64,000 bases of DNA from Clostridia bacterium (GCA_017517325.1 JAFWZW010000010.1:234763-298762), one strand, 5' to 3'; positions 23,796-32,974 are shown, counted from the first letter of the stretch. The notes: generated from the sequence alone by a model not told the origin. Program-made: numbers and translations.

Positions 23796-24593
23796 TCAGT
23801 TGATGGTCACCAAAGGATCTGCATCCCCCTGCACCTGAGGCAGCTGACCGTTCCACTTTTCGATTTTCTTATTCTCAATGATCAGATCGGAAAGAGACTG
23901 GCTGACGATCTGGTTGGCCTCTGCCTCGGCTTCCGCCTTGATGCGAATGGTCTCCGCCTCGGCTTCAGCGTTGGTAATGGCAGTCTGCTTTTCCGTTTCA
24001 GCCTTCAAAAGCTGCTGCTGGGCAACCTGCTTCTCCTCGATGGCGTTGATAAAGGCGTCGGAAAAATCAAAGTTCAAGATATTCACGTCGGTGACGTAAA
24101 GCCCTTCACCGTTCAGCTTTTCGTTGAGCCCACTGATGAGCCCCTCTGAAATAATGGCGCGGTTGGTTACGCTCTCCTCTGCGGTGTACTGGGCGGTAAT
24201 GGCTTTCAGCACCTCGTTGACCGCAGGGGTCATCAAAACGCTTTCATAATCTCTGCCGATGTTTTTGTAAATACTGTAGCTCTTGGCGGCATCCACACGG
24301 TAGTTGATGGCAAGGGTGGTGGAAACAGTCTGCAGGTCCTTGGAAAAGGCCTCGGTGTTCACCTCTAACTTGGTAATACGGTTGTTGATCTTCACTACCT
24401 CCTGCACGAAGGGTGCCTTCAGGTGAAAGCCCTCCTGCAAAACGCCGTCGCTGACCCTACCCAAGGTCAGAACCACACCGGTGTGACCGGCCTCTACGAT
24501 GACGAAGCTGTTCGCCAAAATGAAAACGGCAAAGAGCACCGCCAAAACGGTAATGATAATGCCTACGGGTTTCTTGTTTGTGGTTTTGTTCAT
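23796..24593 (-). CDS. SPFH/Band 7 (prohibitin-like) membrane protein
   Basis: This 265-residue protein has an N-terminal membrane helix (about residues 10-30, GIIITVLAVLFAVFILANSF), then an SPFH domain beginning VEAGHTGVVLTLGRVSDGVLQEGFHLKAPF, typical of prohibitin-type members. A long Glu/Ala-rich coiled coil follows (about 190-235, EKQVAQQQLLKAETEKQT and repeated AEAEAE). Such proteins form ring-like membrane scaffolds that often modulate proteases. AAGGAGA precedes the ATG. A weak promoter may lie in the 59 bases before it; otherwise it is read through from the dehydrogenase gene. It is followed by the serine hydrolase. Confidence 0.92.
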   Translation of the reverse strand: MNKTTNKKPVGIIITVLAVLFAVFILANSFVIVEAGHTGVVLTLGRVSDGVLQEGFHLKAPFVQEVVKINNRITKLEVNTEAFSKDLQTVSTTLAINYRVDAAKSYSIYKNIGRDYESVLMTPAVNEVLKAITAQYTAEESVTNRAIISEGLISGLNEKLNGEGLYVTDVNILNFDFSDAFINAIEEKQVAQQQLLKAETEKQTAITNAEAEAETIRIKAEAEAEANQIVSQSLSDLIIENKKIEKWNGQLPQVQGDADPLVTIN

Positions 24594-24652
24594 GATCGTT
24601 CTCCTTTTTTTCTTATGTTAATATTACAGCTTCAATATGACCCCAATTTGAA

Positions 24653-25600
24653 TCAGGGGTTCACCACGTTTTGGGGCGCACCCTTGCACCAGGCATCAAG
24701 ATTTCCCAAAAGAATATCCCAAAGGCGCTCGCGGGTCTCGTTGGGCGCCCAGGCAATGTGCGGGGTGAGAATGCAATTCTCAAGGCCTAAAAGGGGGCAA
24801 TCGGGAAGCTGTGGCTCCACGGAAAGCACGTCGGCGGCATAACCGCCCAGCCTTCCCGCTTTCAGGGCCTCTGCCACGTCCTCCTCCACCACGAGAGCTC
24901 CTCTTGCAGTGTTGATCAGATACGCTCCCTTTTTCATCAGCCCCAGAGTCTCGCGGTTCACAATTCCGCCGGTTTCGGCATCGGCAGGCATATGAAGAGA
25001 AAGGTAATCGCTTTCGCGAAATACCGTTTCCTTATCGCAAAATTCATAAGGCAAGTCTTTCTTCGTTCTTGCGTGGTAGATCACCCGCATTCCCAAAGCG
25101 TCGGCAACCTTCGCCACCTTTTTGCCAATGCTCCCCAGGCCGAAGAGCCCCAAGGTCTTCCCCTTCAATTCCGTAAGCGCATAGGGGTAATAGCAAAAGA
25201 GAGCGGAACGGGTCCAATCCCCCCGACGGGTTGAGGCGTCGTAACGGATGAGATTGGTGGCAAACTGCAGAATAAAGGCAAGGGTCATCTGACTCACCGC
25301 ATCGGAGGAATAATCCGGTACGTTGGTCACGGTGATCCCCCGCTCCTTTGCGGCAACAAGATCAATGTTGTTATAGCCCGTTGCCATCACACCGATATAA
25401 GAAAGGCGGGGGCAAGCGGCAATGACCTCACGGGTAAAGGCCACCTTACTGCAGATCACCACCTCGCTGTCACCCACAAGGTCGGCAACCTCGCGAGGGT
25501 CCGGCTTTCCGTAAAATTTCACCTCTCCGAAGGCCTTCAGCCCGGAGGGGTCAAGATCGGTCCCGCAGACCGATTCCCATTCAAATACCGTAAGCTTCAT
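24653..25600 (-). CDS. D-isomer-specific 2-hydroxyacid dehydrogenase (glycerate dehydrogenase-like)
   Basis: This 315-residue protein has the two-domain fold of D-2-hydroxyacid dehydrogenases. The NAD site GLFGLGSIGKKVA lies near residue 152. The catalytic set is visible as NTARG (Arg, near 236), VLSVEP (Glu, near 264) and PHIAWA (His, near 283). The YGKP and MATGYNNID stretches fit the HprA/glycerate dehydrogenase group. It reduces or oxidises a small hydroxyacid with NAD(P). Its promoter is divergent from that of the CapA gene. Substrate cannot be fixed by eye. Confidence 0.92.
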   Translation of the reverse strand: MKLTVFEWESVCGTDLDPSGLKAFGEVKFYGKPDPREVADLVGDSEVVICSKVAFTREVIAACPRLSYIGVMATGYNNIDLVAAKERGITVTNVPDYSSDAVSQMTLAFILQFATNLIRYDASTRRGDWTRSALFCYYPYALTELKGKTLGLFGLGSIGKKVAKVADALGMRVIYHARTKKDLPYEFCDKETVFRESDYLSLHMPADAETGGIVNRETLGLMKKGAYLINTARGALVVEEDVAEALKAGRLGGYAADVLSVEPQLPDCPLLGLENCILTPHIAWAPNETRERLWDILLGNLDAWCKGAPQNVVNP

Positions 25601-25621
25601 TTTTCACACTCCTTTTCCTAT

Positions 25622-25650
25622 ATTTTAGCACAAAAAGGGCACTTTCACAA
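25622..25650 (-). promoter_or_regulatory. Promoter of the hydroxyacid dehydrogenase gene
   Basis: On the complement TTGTGA (25650-25645), a 17-base spacer and TAAAAT (25627-25622). Confidence 0.6.
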
Positions 25651-25677
25651 GAGAAATTCCAATCTTTCCAAAAGTCC

Positions 25678-25706
25678 TTGACATCTCATTTTCAGGAGGG
25701 TAAAAT
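25678..25706 (+). promoter_or_regulatory. Promoter of the CapA-family gene
   Basis: TTGACA (25678-25683), a 17-base spacer and TAAAAT (25701-25706), about 50 bases before the ATG. Confidence 0.8.
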
Positions 25707-25755
25707 AAAGTCGATCCCCATGGGAAATATATAAAATGAATAAGGAAATCCGACT

Positions 25756-27045
25756 ATGAAATTTACCGCAGCAGGTGATATCCTCTGTCAGCGCCGCCTT
25801 CCCGAAGACTACGAGGGCTTTGAGGAAGTAAAGGAATATATTGCACGCGGCGACGCCCGCTTTTTCAATCTGGAAACCACCGTCCATTACGAGGGTGAGT
25901 GCTACGCTTGCCAGCATTCAGGCGGCACCTACGTTCGCTGTGCCCCCGAGGTAATGGAGGATATGCTGAAATACGGCTTCAACCTCACCACCTTCAATAA
26001 CAACCACGCTATGGATTTTGACCACAAGGGTATGGAAAAAACCATGGAATACGTAAACAGGACCGGCATCGTGCACGCAGGCGTAGGCAACAATCTGCAT
26101 CAGGCGTCGGCCCCTGCCTTTCTTGAAACGAAGAACGGCAGAGTCGCCCTCATTGCAGTGAATACCACCTTCAACCCCGCTATGATGGCAGGTGAGCAGG
26201 CCCGCCGCATCCCCGGCAGACCCGGTATCAACGGCATTCGGGTGGCAAAGCGCCTGATCCTGCCGGAAAAAGCCTTTTTGGCAGTCCAAGAGATCGGTGA
26301 AAAGACCGGTGTCAACGAGCCCAAGAACATCACCCGCGGAGAAGGCTACACCCCCTATCTTCCCGAGGGCGTCTGCGAGATCGGTGATATGCTCTTCCAA
26401 AAGGGCGAGGATTGGGGCATTGAAGAAACCCCCAACGCCGCCGATATGACCCGTGTGAAAAACGCCATTGCGGAGGCTCGCCTGGTTGCGGATTACGTTA
26501 TGATCTCCATTCATACCCACCAGATCGTAGGCAGTGATAAGACCACCGTTTCCCAAGTGCTCAAGGATATTTGCCACGCGCTCATCGACGCAGGTGCAGA
26601 TGCCATCGTGGGTCACGGCCCCCACCTGCTCCGCGCCATCGAAGTCTATAAGGAAAAGCCCATTTTCTATTCTCTGGGCGATTTCGTGATCCAGCTTTAT
26701 CAGGTGCCCGTTGCCCCCGAGGATTTCTATAAAAACTACGGTCTCAATTCCGATTCCTCCGTCATTTCCCTTCTGGAGACCCGCTCCGCAGGCTTTACCC
26801 GCGGCCTGATGGAAGACCCCAGAATGCTGGAAGCGGTGATTCCCTATTGGGAGACCGATGAAAAGGGAAACCTCACCCACCTGGAGCTGAAACCCGTGAA
26901 AGCAAACAAAGGCGACGGAAAGCATCTGGAAGGGTTGCCCCAGCCCGCAAAGGATACGGCCTTTATGGAAAAGCTGGCTGAAATGAGCCGCCCCTTCGGG
27001 GTCACCATGACGATGGAAAATGGCGTTGCCGTCTGCCGTTGGTAA
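25756..27045 (+). CDS. CapA family protein (PGA_cap metallophosphoesterase-like)
   Basis: This 429-residue protein has the CapA signature: FTAAGDIL at the N-terminus, FFNLETTV (near residue 36), FNNNHAMDF (near 80), SIHTHQ, DAIVGHGPHLLRAIEVYKEKPIFYSLGDFV. These are the metal-site motifs of the calcineurin-like fold. Classic CapA takes part in poly-gamma-glutamate capsule formation, but many members stand alone, as here, and have unknown roles. There is no signal peptide or membrane helix, so it is cytosolic, unlike capsule CapA. AAGGAA precedes the start. Convergent with the LacI gene. Confidence 0.9.
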   Translation: MKFTAAGDILCQRRLPEDYEGFEEVKEYIARGDARFFNLETTVHYEGECYACQHSGGTYVRCAPEVMEDMLKYGFNLTTFNNNHAMDFDHKGMEKTMEYVNRTGIVHAGVGNNLHQASAPAFLETKNGRVALIAVNTTFNPAMMAGEQARRIPGRPGINGIRVAKRLILPEKAFLAVQEIGEKTGVNEPKNITRGEGYTPYLPEGVCEIGDMLFQKGEDWGIEETPNAADMTRVKNAIAEARLVADYVMISIHTHQIVGSDKTTVSQVLKDICHALIDAGADAIVGHGPHLLRAIEVYKEKPIFYSLGDFVIQLYQVPVAPEDFYKNYGLNSDSSVISLLETRSAGFTRGLMEDPRMLEAVIPYWETDEKGNLTHLELKPVKANKGDGKHLEGLPQPAKDTAFMEKLAEMSRPFGVTMTMENGVAVCRW

Positions 27046-27060
27046 AAATGATAAAGTATA

Positions 27061-27093
27061 AAAAACTCTGTACCCGTGGGTACAGAGTTTTTT
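27061..27093. terminator. Bidirectional terminator between CapA and LacI genes
   Basis: AAAAACTCTGTACCC-gtg-GGTACAGAGTTTTTT serves both convergent genes; the LacI stop codon lies at its right edge. Confidence 0.85.
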
Positions 27094-28069
27094 ATGTATC
27101 GATCTCAAAGGAGCGCCTGATCTGCAGCTTCGCAGGTACCACGATCTCCTTTTCAGCCTCTTCCCCGCCGATCCGCTTCAGGATCGCCTCTGCCGCCAGT
27201 CGGCAGCGCTCCTCGGGGGAGGAGGAGATGGAAGCCAGGGGCGGATCCAGATAGCGATCCTCCGCCAGATCGTCCTTCCCTAAAACGGCAACGTCCTCAG
27301 GCACGCGAAAGCCGTGATCCTTCAGGCTTCGAATGGCGCCGATGGCAACGTAATCGTAGGCGCAGAGCACCGCTCTCGGGGGCACACCCCGGGAAAGCAG
27401 GGTCTCCATTGCCTGAAAGCCTCCCTCTTCGAAACGCTTTTGGGAGCAGCAGAGGTATTTTTCCTCCACGGGGAGCCCCTCCTCCTCCATCAGACGGCAA
27501 AAGAGCGCCTCCTTATGAGCGGTTTGGTTTTCACTGATAAAGCCAACGGAAGAAACACCCTTTTCCTTCAGGTAACGGATGGCCTCCCGCATGACCTCGC
27601 GGCCGTTGGTATAAATGGAGGTGCATTCCCCGGGAGGATCTCCTCCGGTTGCCTTGCTCCCCCAAAGAAGCACCAACGGGATCTCGATGGATACCACAGG
27701 CCTTGAGATGGGATCAATGAGGATCAATCCGTCAACGTTGGAGTGCTTGGAGTAATAATCCATCAACTCCCGTTCCCGTTCCGGGCTGAAATTGGTGGTG
27801 GAAACGCAAAGCTCGCAGTGATCTAAATTCTGTTGGATCAGAGAGAGAAAACGGGTGTAATACATACTGGAAAATTCAGGCGCGATCACCCCGATCACAA
27901 GCTTTGGATATTTCACGTTGTAGAATTTTTTAAAGCAACCGTGCTCCTTCGCCACCCGAAAGACCAGCTGGCGGGTCTCCTCGTTTACCTCGGGACTGCC
28001 GGAAAAGGCCTTTGACGCCGTGGAAACGGAAACGTGTGCTTCCCTTGCGATCTTGGAAAGGGTCATCAT
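27092..28069 (-). CDS. LacI-family transcriptional regulator
   Basis: This 325-residue protein opens with the LacI helix-turn-helix and hinge (MTLSKIAREAHVSVSTASKAFSG), followed by a periplasmic-binding-protein-like sensor domain (VIGVIAPEFSSMYYTRFLSLI, then NVDGLILIDP, GVSSVGFISEN and PRAVLCAYDYVAIGAIRSL). It is divergent from the fucose-isomerase-like gene. A 19-base palindrome (28141-28159) lies midway between the two promoters, so this protein probably represses both its own gene and the two-gene operon. The effector is likely a sugar or sugar phosphate of that pathway. Confidence 0.93.
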   Translation of the reverse strand: MMTLSKIAREAHVSVSTASKAFSGSPEVNEETRQLVFRVAKEHGCFKKFYNVKYPKLVIGVIAPEFSSMYYTRFLSLIQQNLDHCELCVSTTNFSPERERELMDYYSKHSNVDGLILIDPISRPVVSIEIPLVLLWGSKATGGDPPGECTSIYTNGREVMREAIRYLKEKGVSSVGFISENQTAHKEALFCRLMEEEGLPVEEKYLCCSQKRFEEGGFQAMETLLSRGVPPRAVLCAYDYVAIGAIRSLKDHGFRVPEDVAVLGKDDLAEDRYLDPPLASISSSPEERCRLAAEAILKRIGGEEAEKEIVVPAKLQIRRSFEIDT

Positions 28070-28103
28070 CTTTCCTCACCTCTTTTCCTTTTCTACTACG
28101 TCT

Positions 28104-28132
28104 ATTATACACCCTATCTCCCCTCTGTGCAA
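28104..28132 (-). promoter_or_regulatory. Promoter of the LacI-type gene
   Basis: On the complement TTGCAC (28132-28127), 17 bases and TATAAT (28109-28104). Confidence 0.7.
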
Positions 28133-28140
28133 CAGTACAA

Positions 28141-28159
28141 AATCGAAAACTTTTCGATT
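28141..28159. promoter_or_regulatory. Probable LacI-type operator
   Basis: AATCGAAAACTTTTCGATT is a perfect palindrome around a central C. It is placed 8 to 9 bases from each -35 box of the divergent promoters. LacI-family operators are palindromes of this size. Binding is inferred from position. Confidence 0.65.
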
Positions 28160-28168
28160 GCAGACAAG

Positions 28169-28197
28169 TTGACTTCGGGCACCTTAACGGTTAAAAT
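28169..28197 (+). promoter_or_regulatory. Promoter of the fucose-isomerase-like operon
   Basis: TTGACT (28169-28174), a 17-base spacer and TAAAAT (28192-28197). Confidence 0.75.
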
Positions 28198-28237
28198 GAA
28201 AATAGATAAAAATGCATTTGCATACAGGAGGATCGCA

Positions 28238-29590
28238 ATGAAAAAACTTGCATTCGTAGGCTTCGGTGAGGTAAACACCCCCGTAGAGCTTTTAGAGCAG
28301 AAATGCGCCCGTGCCGCAAAAGAACTGGAAGAGAGCGGCGTTGCCCTTCGCAGCATTTATCCCATTACCGATGATCCCGAGGAAAAGGATATTGCCCGCG
28401 CCGTCTCCTTCTTAAAGGAAGAGGATTTTGATTGTCTGGTGGTCTGCATTGCAGGCTGGATCCCCACCCACGCCGTGGTAAAGGTCACCGAGCATTTCCG
28501 TGAAAAGCCTATGGTGCTCTGGGGCCTCTGCGGCTGGATCGAATCCGACGGGAGACTGGTCACCACCGCCGATCAGGCAGGCACCACCGCCATTCGCAAG
28601 ACCTTTAAGGATCTTGGCTATACCTTCCGTTATTTTTACGATATCATCGGAAAGCCCTCCTCTGCTGTCAAAGTGGCAAGATTCGCCAAGGCCGCCGATG
28701 CCGCTGCAAAGCTGCGCCATTGCCGCATCGGGATGGCAGGCTACCGCGATATGAATCTCTACGGCACCCTTTGCGACGGTCCCTCCCTGAAGCGTGTAGT
28801 GGGAGCCGAGATCGAAACCTTTGAAATGCTGGATTTGGAACAGCGCTACCAGAAGATCACCGCCGAGGAAAAGAACGCCGCCATCGAAAAGCACCTTTCC
28901 TCCTGGAAGTTTTTAAAGAAGCCCAAGCGCGAGAGTATGGAAAAGGCCGTTGGCTATTACCTTGCCGCCCATTCCATCTGCCGTGAGCGCGGGTACGAGG
29001 CCATCTCCTTAAAGGATGTTGACGGTATGAAAAAGCTCCTCGGCTTCCCCCCTGCCCCCATCTTTATGCTCCTTTCCGACGTGGATCACCTCTGCACCGT
29101 TCCCGAAAATGACGCCCTTGGGAACGTTACCCAGCTGATGGTCAAATACCTTACGGGCCAATGCGCCGCCTACCTTGAATTTTACGAATTTTTTGAGGAT
29201 AGCGTTTTAGCAGGCGTGCCCGATTACGTGCCCGCGGAGATCGTAGACGGAGACGTGACCGTAATGCCCGCCGCTTTCGGCGCTCTTTCCGAGGGGATCC
29301 TGAACGTCAGCCGCGTGAAGGAGGGTGAGGTGACCCTGTGCCGCCTTGCTATGGAAAACGGCAAATACGTAATGCATCTGGTCAAGGGCGAAGGCAAGAC
29401 CCCGCCCAAGTGGGAGGAAGCAGGCTGGACCCAGCCCGCACCCCAGCTTCCCGGTCTGCGCATTGAGCTTGACGACGTGCCCCGCTTTGCGGAAAACGTA
29501 ATGTGTCAGCACTATATCATTTCCTACGGGGATCAGGTTGCCCTCATCGAGGACCTTTGCCTGATCCTGGGGATCGACGTGATCCGATAA
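28238..29590 (+). CDS. L-fucose/L-arabinose isomerase-fold protein
   Basis: This 450-residue protein starts MKKLAFVGFGEVN; AGGAGG six bases upstream decides the start over upstream in-frame ATGs. The layout fits the FucI/AraA fold: an N-terminal Rossmann-like domain (DCLVVCIAGWIPTHAVVKV), a middle domain (RIGMAGYRDMNLYGTLCDG), a segment containing DVDG and a C-terminal domain with QHYIISYGDQV. The usual Glu/Asp/His metal ligands cannot be assigned with certainty, so it may be a divergent isomerase. The next gene starts 11 bases on and is ceramidase-like. LacI control supports a sugar substrate. Confidence 0.8.
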   Translation: MKKLAFVGFGEVNTPVELLEQKCARAAKELEESGVALRSIYPITDDPEEKDIARAVSFLKEEDFDCLVVCIAGWIPTHAVVKVTEHFREKPMVLWGLCGWIESDGRLVTTADQAGTTAIRKTFKDLGYTFRYFYDIIGKPSSAVKVARFAKAADAAAKLRHCRIGMAGYRDMNLYGTLCDGPSLKRVVGAEIETFEMLDLEQRYQKITAEEKNAAIEKHLSSWKFLKKPKRESMEKAVGYYLAAHSICRERGYEAISLKDVDGMKKLLGFPPAPIFMLLSDVDHLCTVPENDALGNVTQLMVKYLTGQCAAYLEFYEFFEDSVLAGVPDYVPAEIVDGDVTVMPAAFGALSEGILNVSRVKEGEVTLCRLAMENGKYVMHLVKGEGKTPPKWEEAGWTQPAPQLPGLRIELDDVPRFAENVMCQHYIISYGDQVALIEDLCLILGIDVIR

Positions 29591-29601
29591 GGAGGCAAGA
29601 G

Positions 29602-31089
29602 ATGTCAACGATCAAATTCGGCTGGAGTGAAAAAGATCTCCTGCCCCAAGGGGCTGTTGTCAGCCTTGCAGGGCAGTTTTACGAGCGCGTATCGGGTGAA
29701 GTGGAAAGCCCGCTGACCGTCACCTGCCTTGTAATGGACGGTGGTGACGACGCCGCCATCTTCTGTTCCTGCGATCTGGTGAGCACCAGCCATAGGCTGC
29801 TTGAAAGCGTGCGTGCCCTTTTGAACTCTCACCCCGAAATTCCCGCAGAAAAGGTAATGCTCAGCGCCATTCACACCCACACCGCCCCCGGCTATGCCCA
29901 AAGGAGCGATTCCCTTTCCGGTCTCAGCGCCAAGGAAGCCCTGAAGGAGCTGGTCCCCCACGTACAATACGTGGAGCTGGTGCCCTCCAATGCCGTAAAC
30001 TTTTCAGGGGAAAAAGCCCACCGCTATCTTGCGGAGCGTATCGCCGAAGCGATTGTGGAGGCTTGGGAGCGCCGCAAGGAAGGGGGCTTCGTGCCCGCCT
30101 TCGGCAGAGCCGCCGTTGGCCTTTGCCGCAGAGCCTGCTACGACGATGGCAGCGCCAAAATGTGGGGCGATACGGGCATTGCCAATTTTGAAGAGCTGGA
30201 AGCCGGCAACGACAGCGGCATCGAGCTGCTCTTCATCTACGATAAAGCAAAAAAACTCACAGGCGTGGTGGCAAACGTCGCCTGTCCCGCGCAGGTGCTG
30301 GAGCACCGCAGCTTTATCTCCTCCGACTATTGGGGCAAGGTAAAGGAAAACCTGAGAAAAGAGCTTGGTTCCGAGCTCTTCGTTTTAGGTCTCTGCTCCC
30401 CCGCAGGGGATCAATGCCCCCGGGATCTGATCCGCTGGATCGAGCCCGAAACCCCCGTGAACGACCCCAACATCCGCCACGAAACAAGCCGTTCGCGCCA
30501 CGCCGATCCCTCTATGTTCGATCTTTCCGGCTGTCGCCGCGTGGCAAGGCGCATCAGCACCGAGATCCTCTTTGCCTTGGAGGAAGCGGGCGAGCCCCTT
30601 TGGGAAGCACCCCTGATCCACCGTGTACAAGAGCTCTCCCTGCCCCTGCGCCGCGTCACCCTGGCAGAGCGTGACGCCGCCATTCTGGCCATCCGCGAAT
30701 ACGTAAAGGATAAAAATGTAATCAATTACGAGGATTCCGCCCTGCTCCACGTGCACGTGGGCACCGTTGCCCGCTACCGTGCCCAGCAGGAGATCGACAC
30801 CCGTGACGTAGAGATCCACGCCGTGCGCCTTGGAAGCCTTGCCTTCTGCACCAATCCCTTCGAGCTCTTCCTCAACTACGGCAATAAGATCCGTGCCAGA
30901 AGCCGCGCCACCCAAACCTTCCTGATCCAGCTTTCCTGCGGCTCCTTCGGATACCTCCCCACCCGCCGCGCAGAAGAGGGCAGCCACTATTCCGCCTACG
31001 TTTCCTCCGGCAACTTCGGTCACGAGGGAGGAGACCTTCTGGTGCGCCGCACCTTGGAGGAGATCCGCAATCTTTTTCCGGAGGGATGA
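29602..31089 (+). CDS. Neutral/alkaline ceramidase-like protein, paralog 6 (diverged)
   Basis: This 495-residue protein starts MSTIKFGWSEKDLLPQG; its AGGAGG overlaps the previous stop. It keeps the family frame: IHTHTAPGY in place of HQHTS, VACPAQVLEH in the second-His region, NPFELFLNYG in place of the GEPF motif and FGYLPTRRAEEG plus YVSSGNFG near the end. It is about 50 residues longer than the paralogs at 1-6407 and is only distantly similar. There is no signal peptide. The gene is translationally close to an isomerase-like gene under a LacI regulator, so this family works with sugar metabolism here, not with sphingolipid breakdown. Confidence 0.8.
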   Translation: MSTIKFGWSEKDLLPQGAVVSLAGQFYERVSGEVESPLTVTCLVMDGGDDAAIFCSCDLVSTSHRLLESVRALLNSHPEIPAEKVMLSAIHTHTAPGYAQRSDSLSGLSAKEALKELVPHVQYVELVPSNAVNFSGEKAHRYLAERIAEAIVEAWERRKEGGFVPAFGRAAVGLCRRACYDDGSAKMWGDTGIANFEELEAGNDSGIELLFIYDKAKKLTGVVANVACPAQVLEHRSFISSDYWGKVKENLRKELGSELFVLGLCSPAGDQCPRDLIRWIEPETPVNDPNIRHETSRSRHADPSMFDLSGCRRVARRISTEILFALEEAGEPLWEAPLIHRVQELSLPLRRVTLAERDAAILAIREYVKDKNVINYEDSALLHVHVGTVARYRAQQEIDTRDVEIHAVRLGSLAFCTNPFELFLNYGNKIRARSRATQTFLIQLSCGSFGYLPTRRAEEGSHYSAYVSSGNFGHEGGDLLVRRTLEEIRNLFPEG

Positions 31090-31127
31090 AATAACATTGT
31101 AAATTCTTGCAAAAAGCGGCAACCCCA

Positions 31128-31156
31128 TTGACAATTTATGAAATTTCTGTTAATAT
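31128..31156 (+). promoter_or_regulatory. Promoter of the solute-binding protein gene
   Basis: TTGACA (31128-31133), a 17-base spacer and TAATAT (31151-31156), just after the preceding operon. Confidence 0.8.
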
Positions 31157-31205
31157 GACATAGTGCACATTTTGAGTGCAAAAATAAATTCAAAGGAGAA
31201 GCATT

Positions 31206-32699
31206 ATGAAAAAGATCAGAATTGTGTCTTTTCTGCTTGCTATGATCCTGCTCTGCTCCGGCCTTTTGGTTGCCTGCGGCGGAGAGGATGAGGGCGGAAA
31301 AGCCGGTGGGGACGTAATCCTCAACACCAAAGAAGCCGATACCTCCAAGATCCTTGACCTGGAAAAGAAGGATCTGGGCGGCCACGAATTCCGCTTCCTT
31401 GCCACTAAGGATGACGTTGCCAACGACCTGATGGCAGAAGCCGTTACCGGTGACAAGCTGAACGACGCCGTTTTCGCCCGCAACGCACAGATCGAAAAGG
31501 AATACAACTGCAAGATCATCGTTGACTGGGCAAACGATGCCGCCACCTCCTGCAGAGAGCCTCTGATGGCAGGTGAATATGTTGCCGACTTTATCTACGC
31601 CGGCATCCGCTCTATGCACAAGCTGGCAGGTATGAACCTTCTTTACGATACCTCCAAATCCGAATACATCAACTTTGAAAAGGCTTGGTGGGATCAGGCC
31701 GCTCTGGACGGTCTGAACATCGGCGGCCGCATCTTCGTGACCTACGGTGACGCTACCATCCGCGACGACCTTGCCACCTTCCTTTCCCGCGTTAACTTCG
31801 ACTTTTTGAGCGAGTATGACGACAGCATCGACCTTTATCAGGAGGTGCGTGACGGTAAGTGGACCATCGACCGTATGTACGAGCTGGTTTCCAACACCGC
31901 AAAAGACCTGAACGGTGACGGCTTCCTCATTGGCACCGAAGACCGCTTCGGCTACAATGCAGAGCCCGCCGTAAACTACGCACACGTTGCAGCCTGCGGC
32001 GTGACCCTTTCCGACCGTGACGATGCCGGCAACTTTGAGTTGCCCGCTCAGGTGAAGCCCGCCGTTCTGGATGCTTGGGCTGCCCTGAAGCCTCTTCTCA
32101 CCTCTCCCACCCGTCTCAATGACTGGCGCGGCTTGGCTGACGGTCTTTGCACCTTCTACACCTGTAACACCAGAAGCCTTCTGAGCACCATGGATTCCGG
32201 CTACGACATCGGCGTTCTGCCCCTGCCCAAGCTCAACGAGGATCAGAAGGAGCACTACACCACCGTTTACTTCTCTCAGATCAGCGGCTTTGCCATTCCC
32301 AACACGGTCGCCAACGCTGAGGATGCTGCTGCCCACGGCTTTACCGATGGTATCCAGCAGGCCTGCTACTTCCTGGAAGTATTCTCTTACTACTCCATGA
32401 ACATCATCACCCCCGCCTTCTTCGATCAGGTTCTGATCAAGCAGGGTATGCGTAACTCCGAATCCATCGAAATGATGGAGATCGCCATTAAAAACAAGAT
32501 CTTCGATCCCGTTGTAGGTCTGAACTTCGGCGGTATGTATATGTTCAACGACATCGGCTCTCCCGGAAAGCGCGTTCCCGGCTCCGATATCAACTACGAG
32601 ACCTTGGCTTCCACCTACGAGTCCCGTCTCACCGCAGCCAGAAAGGCCCTTCAGAACTACCTCACCTTCGTTAACACCGAAAGCCTTGACGCCATCTGA
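31206..32699 (+). CDS. Extracellular solute-binding lipoprotein
   Basis: This 497-residue lipoprotein has a type II signal peptide: KK at the N-terminus, a hydrophobic core and a lipobox ending VAC at residue 24 (LLVACGGED). The mature part has the loose pattern of large family 1 sugar-binding proteins of gut Clostridia (GHEFRFLATKDDVANDLMAEA, LNDAVFARNAQIEKEYN, DFIYAGIRSMHKLAG). AAGGAGA precedes the ATG. No permease or ATPase gene is adjacent, so it must share a transporter encoded elsewhere or work as a sensor. Codon choice is rich in GCT and GGT in places, which suggests high expression. Confidence 0.88.
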   Translation: MKKIRIVSFLLAMILLCSGLLVACGGEDEGGKAGGDVILNTKEADTSKILDLEKKDLGGHEFRFLATKDDVANDLMAEAVTGDKLNDAVFARNAQIEKEYNCKIIVDWANDAATSCREPLMAGEYVADFIYAGIRSMHKLAGMNLLYDTSKSEYINFEKAWWDQAALDGLNIGGRIFVTYGDATIRDDLATFLSRVNFDFLSEYDDSIDLYQEVRDGKWTIDRMYELVSNTAKDLNGDGFLIGTEDRFGYNAEPAVNYAHVAACGVTLSDRDDAGNFELPAQVKPAVLDAWAALKPLLTSPTRLNDWRGLADGLCTFYTCNTRSLLSTMDSGYDIGVLPLPKLNEDQKEHYTTVYFSQISGFAIPNTVANAEDAAAHGFTDGIQQACYFLEVFSYYSMNIITPAFFDQVLIKQGMRNSESIEMMEIAIKNKIFDPVVGLNFGGMYMFNDIGSPGKRVPGSDINYETLASTYESRLTAARKALQNYLTFVNTESLDAI

Positions 32700-32715
32700 T
32701 CCGAAAAAATTATAA

Positions 32716-32750
32716 GAAAAAGAAGCACGAAAATTCGTGCTTCTTTTTTT
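32716..32750 (+). terminator. Terminator of the solute-binding protein gene
   Basis: AAGAAGCACGAA-aa-TTCGTGCTTC is followed by seven T. The terminator at 58331 has almost the same stem. Confidence 0.9.
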
Positions 32751-32800
32751 GCCTGCTATCAAGGAAAGCGCCACCGTCTATCTTGCCGCCAAGCAGACAC

Positions 32801-32922
32801 GCTCGCCGCGTAGGCCTCCTTTCTTTGAAAAGAAAGTGACACCTTGGAACCGGGACTCTGCCATCGCCATTCGGCTCGGCACAGTCAGGTTCCGGCGGTC
32901 GAAAAGAAACTTTGCACTGAAA
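32801..32922 (+). repeat. Dispersed hairpin repeat, class A copy 4 (long, without the 44-base insert)
   Basis: It begins CTCGCCGCG, has CTTTCTTT-ga-AAAGAAAG, then a second long inverted repeat from GGAACC (32845-32850) to GGTTCC (32889-32894), and ends AAACTTTGCACTG. It matches the 44951 and 63884 copies up to GTCGAAAAG, then lacks 44 bases found there. Confidence 0.8.
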
Positions 32923-32974
32923 AAACATATTCATAGATCATAGCTATAAGATTTGCACTATGAATATATAAAAA

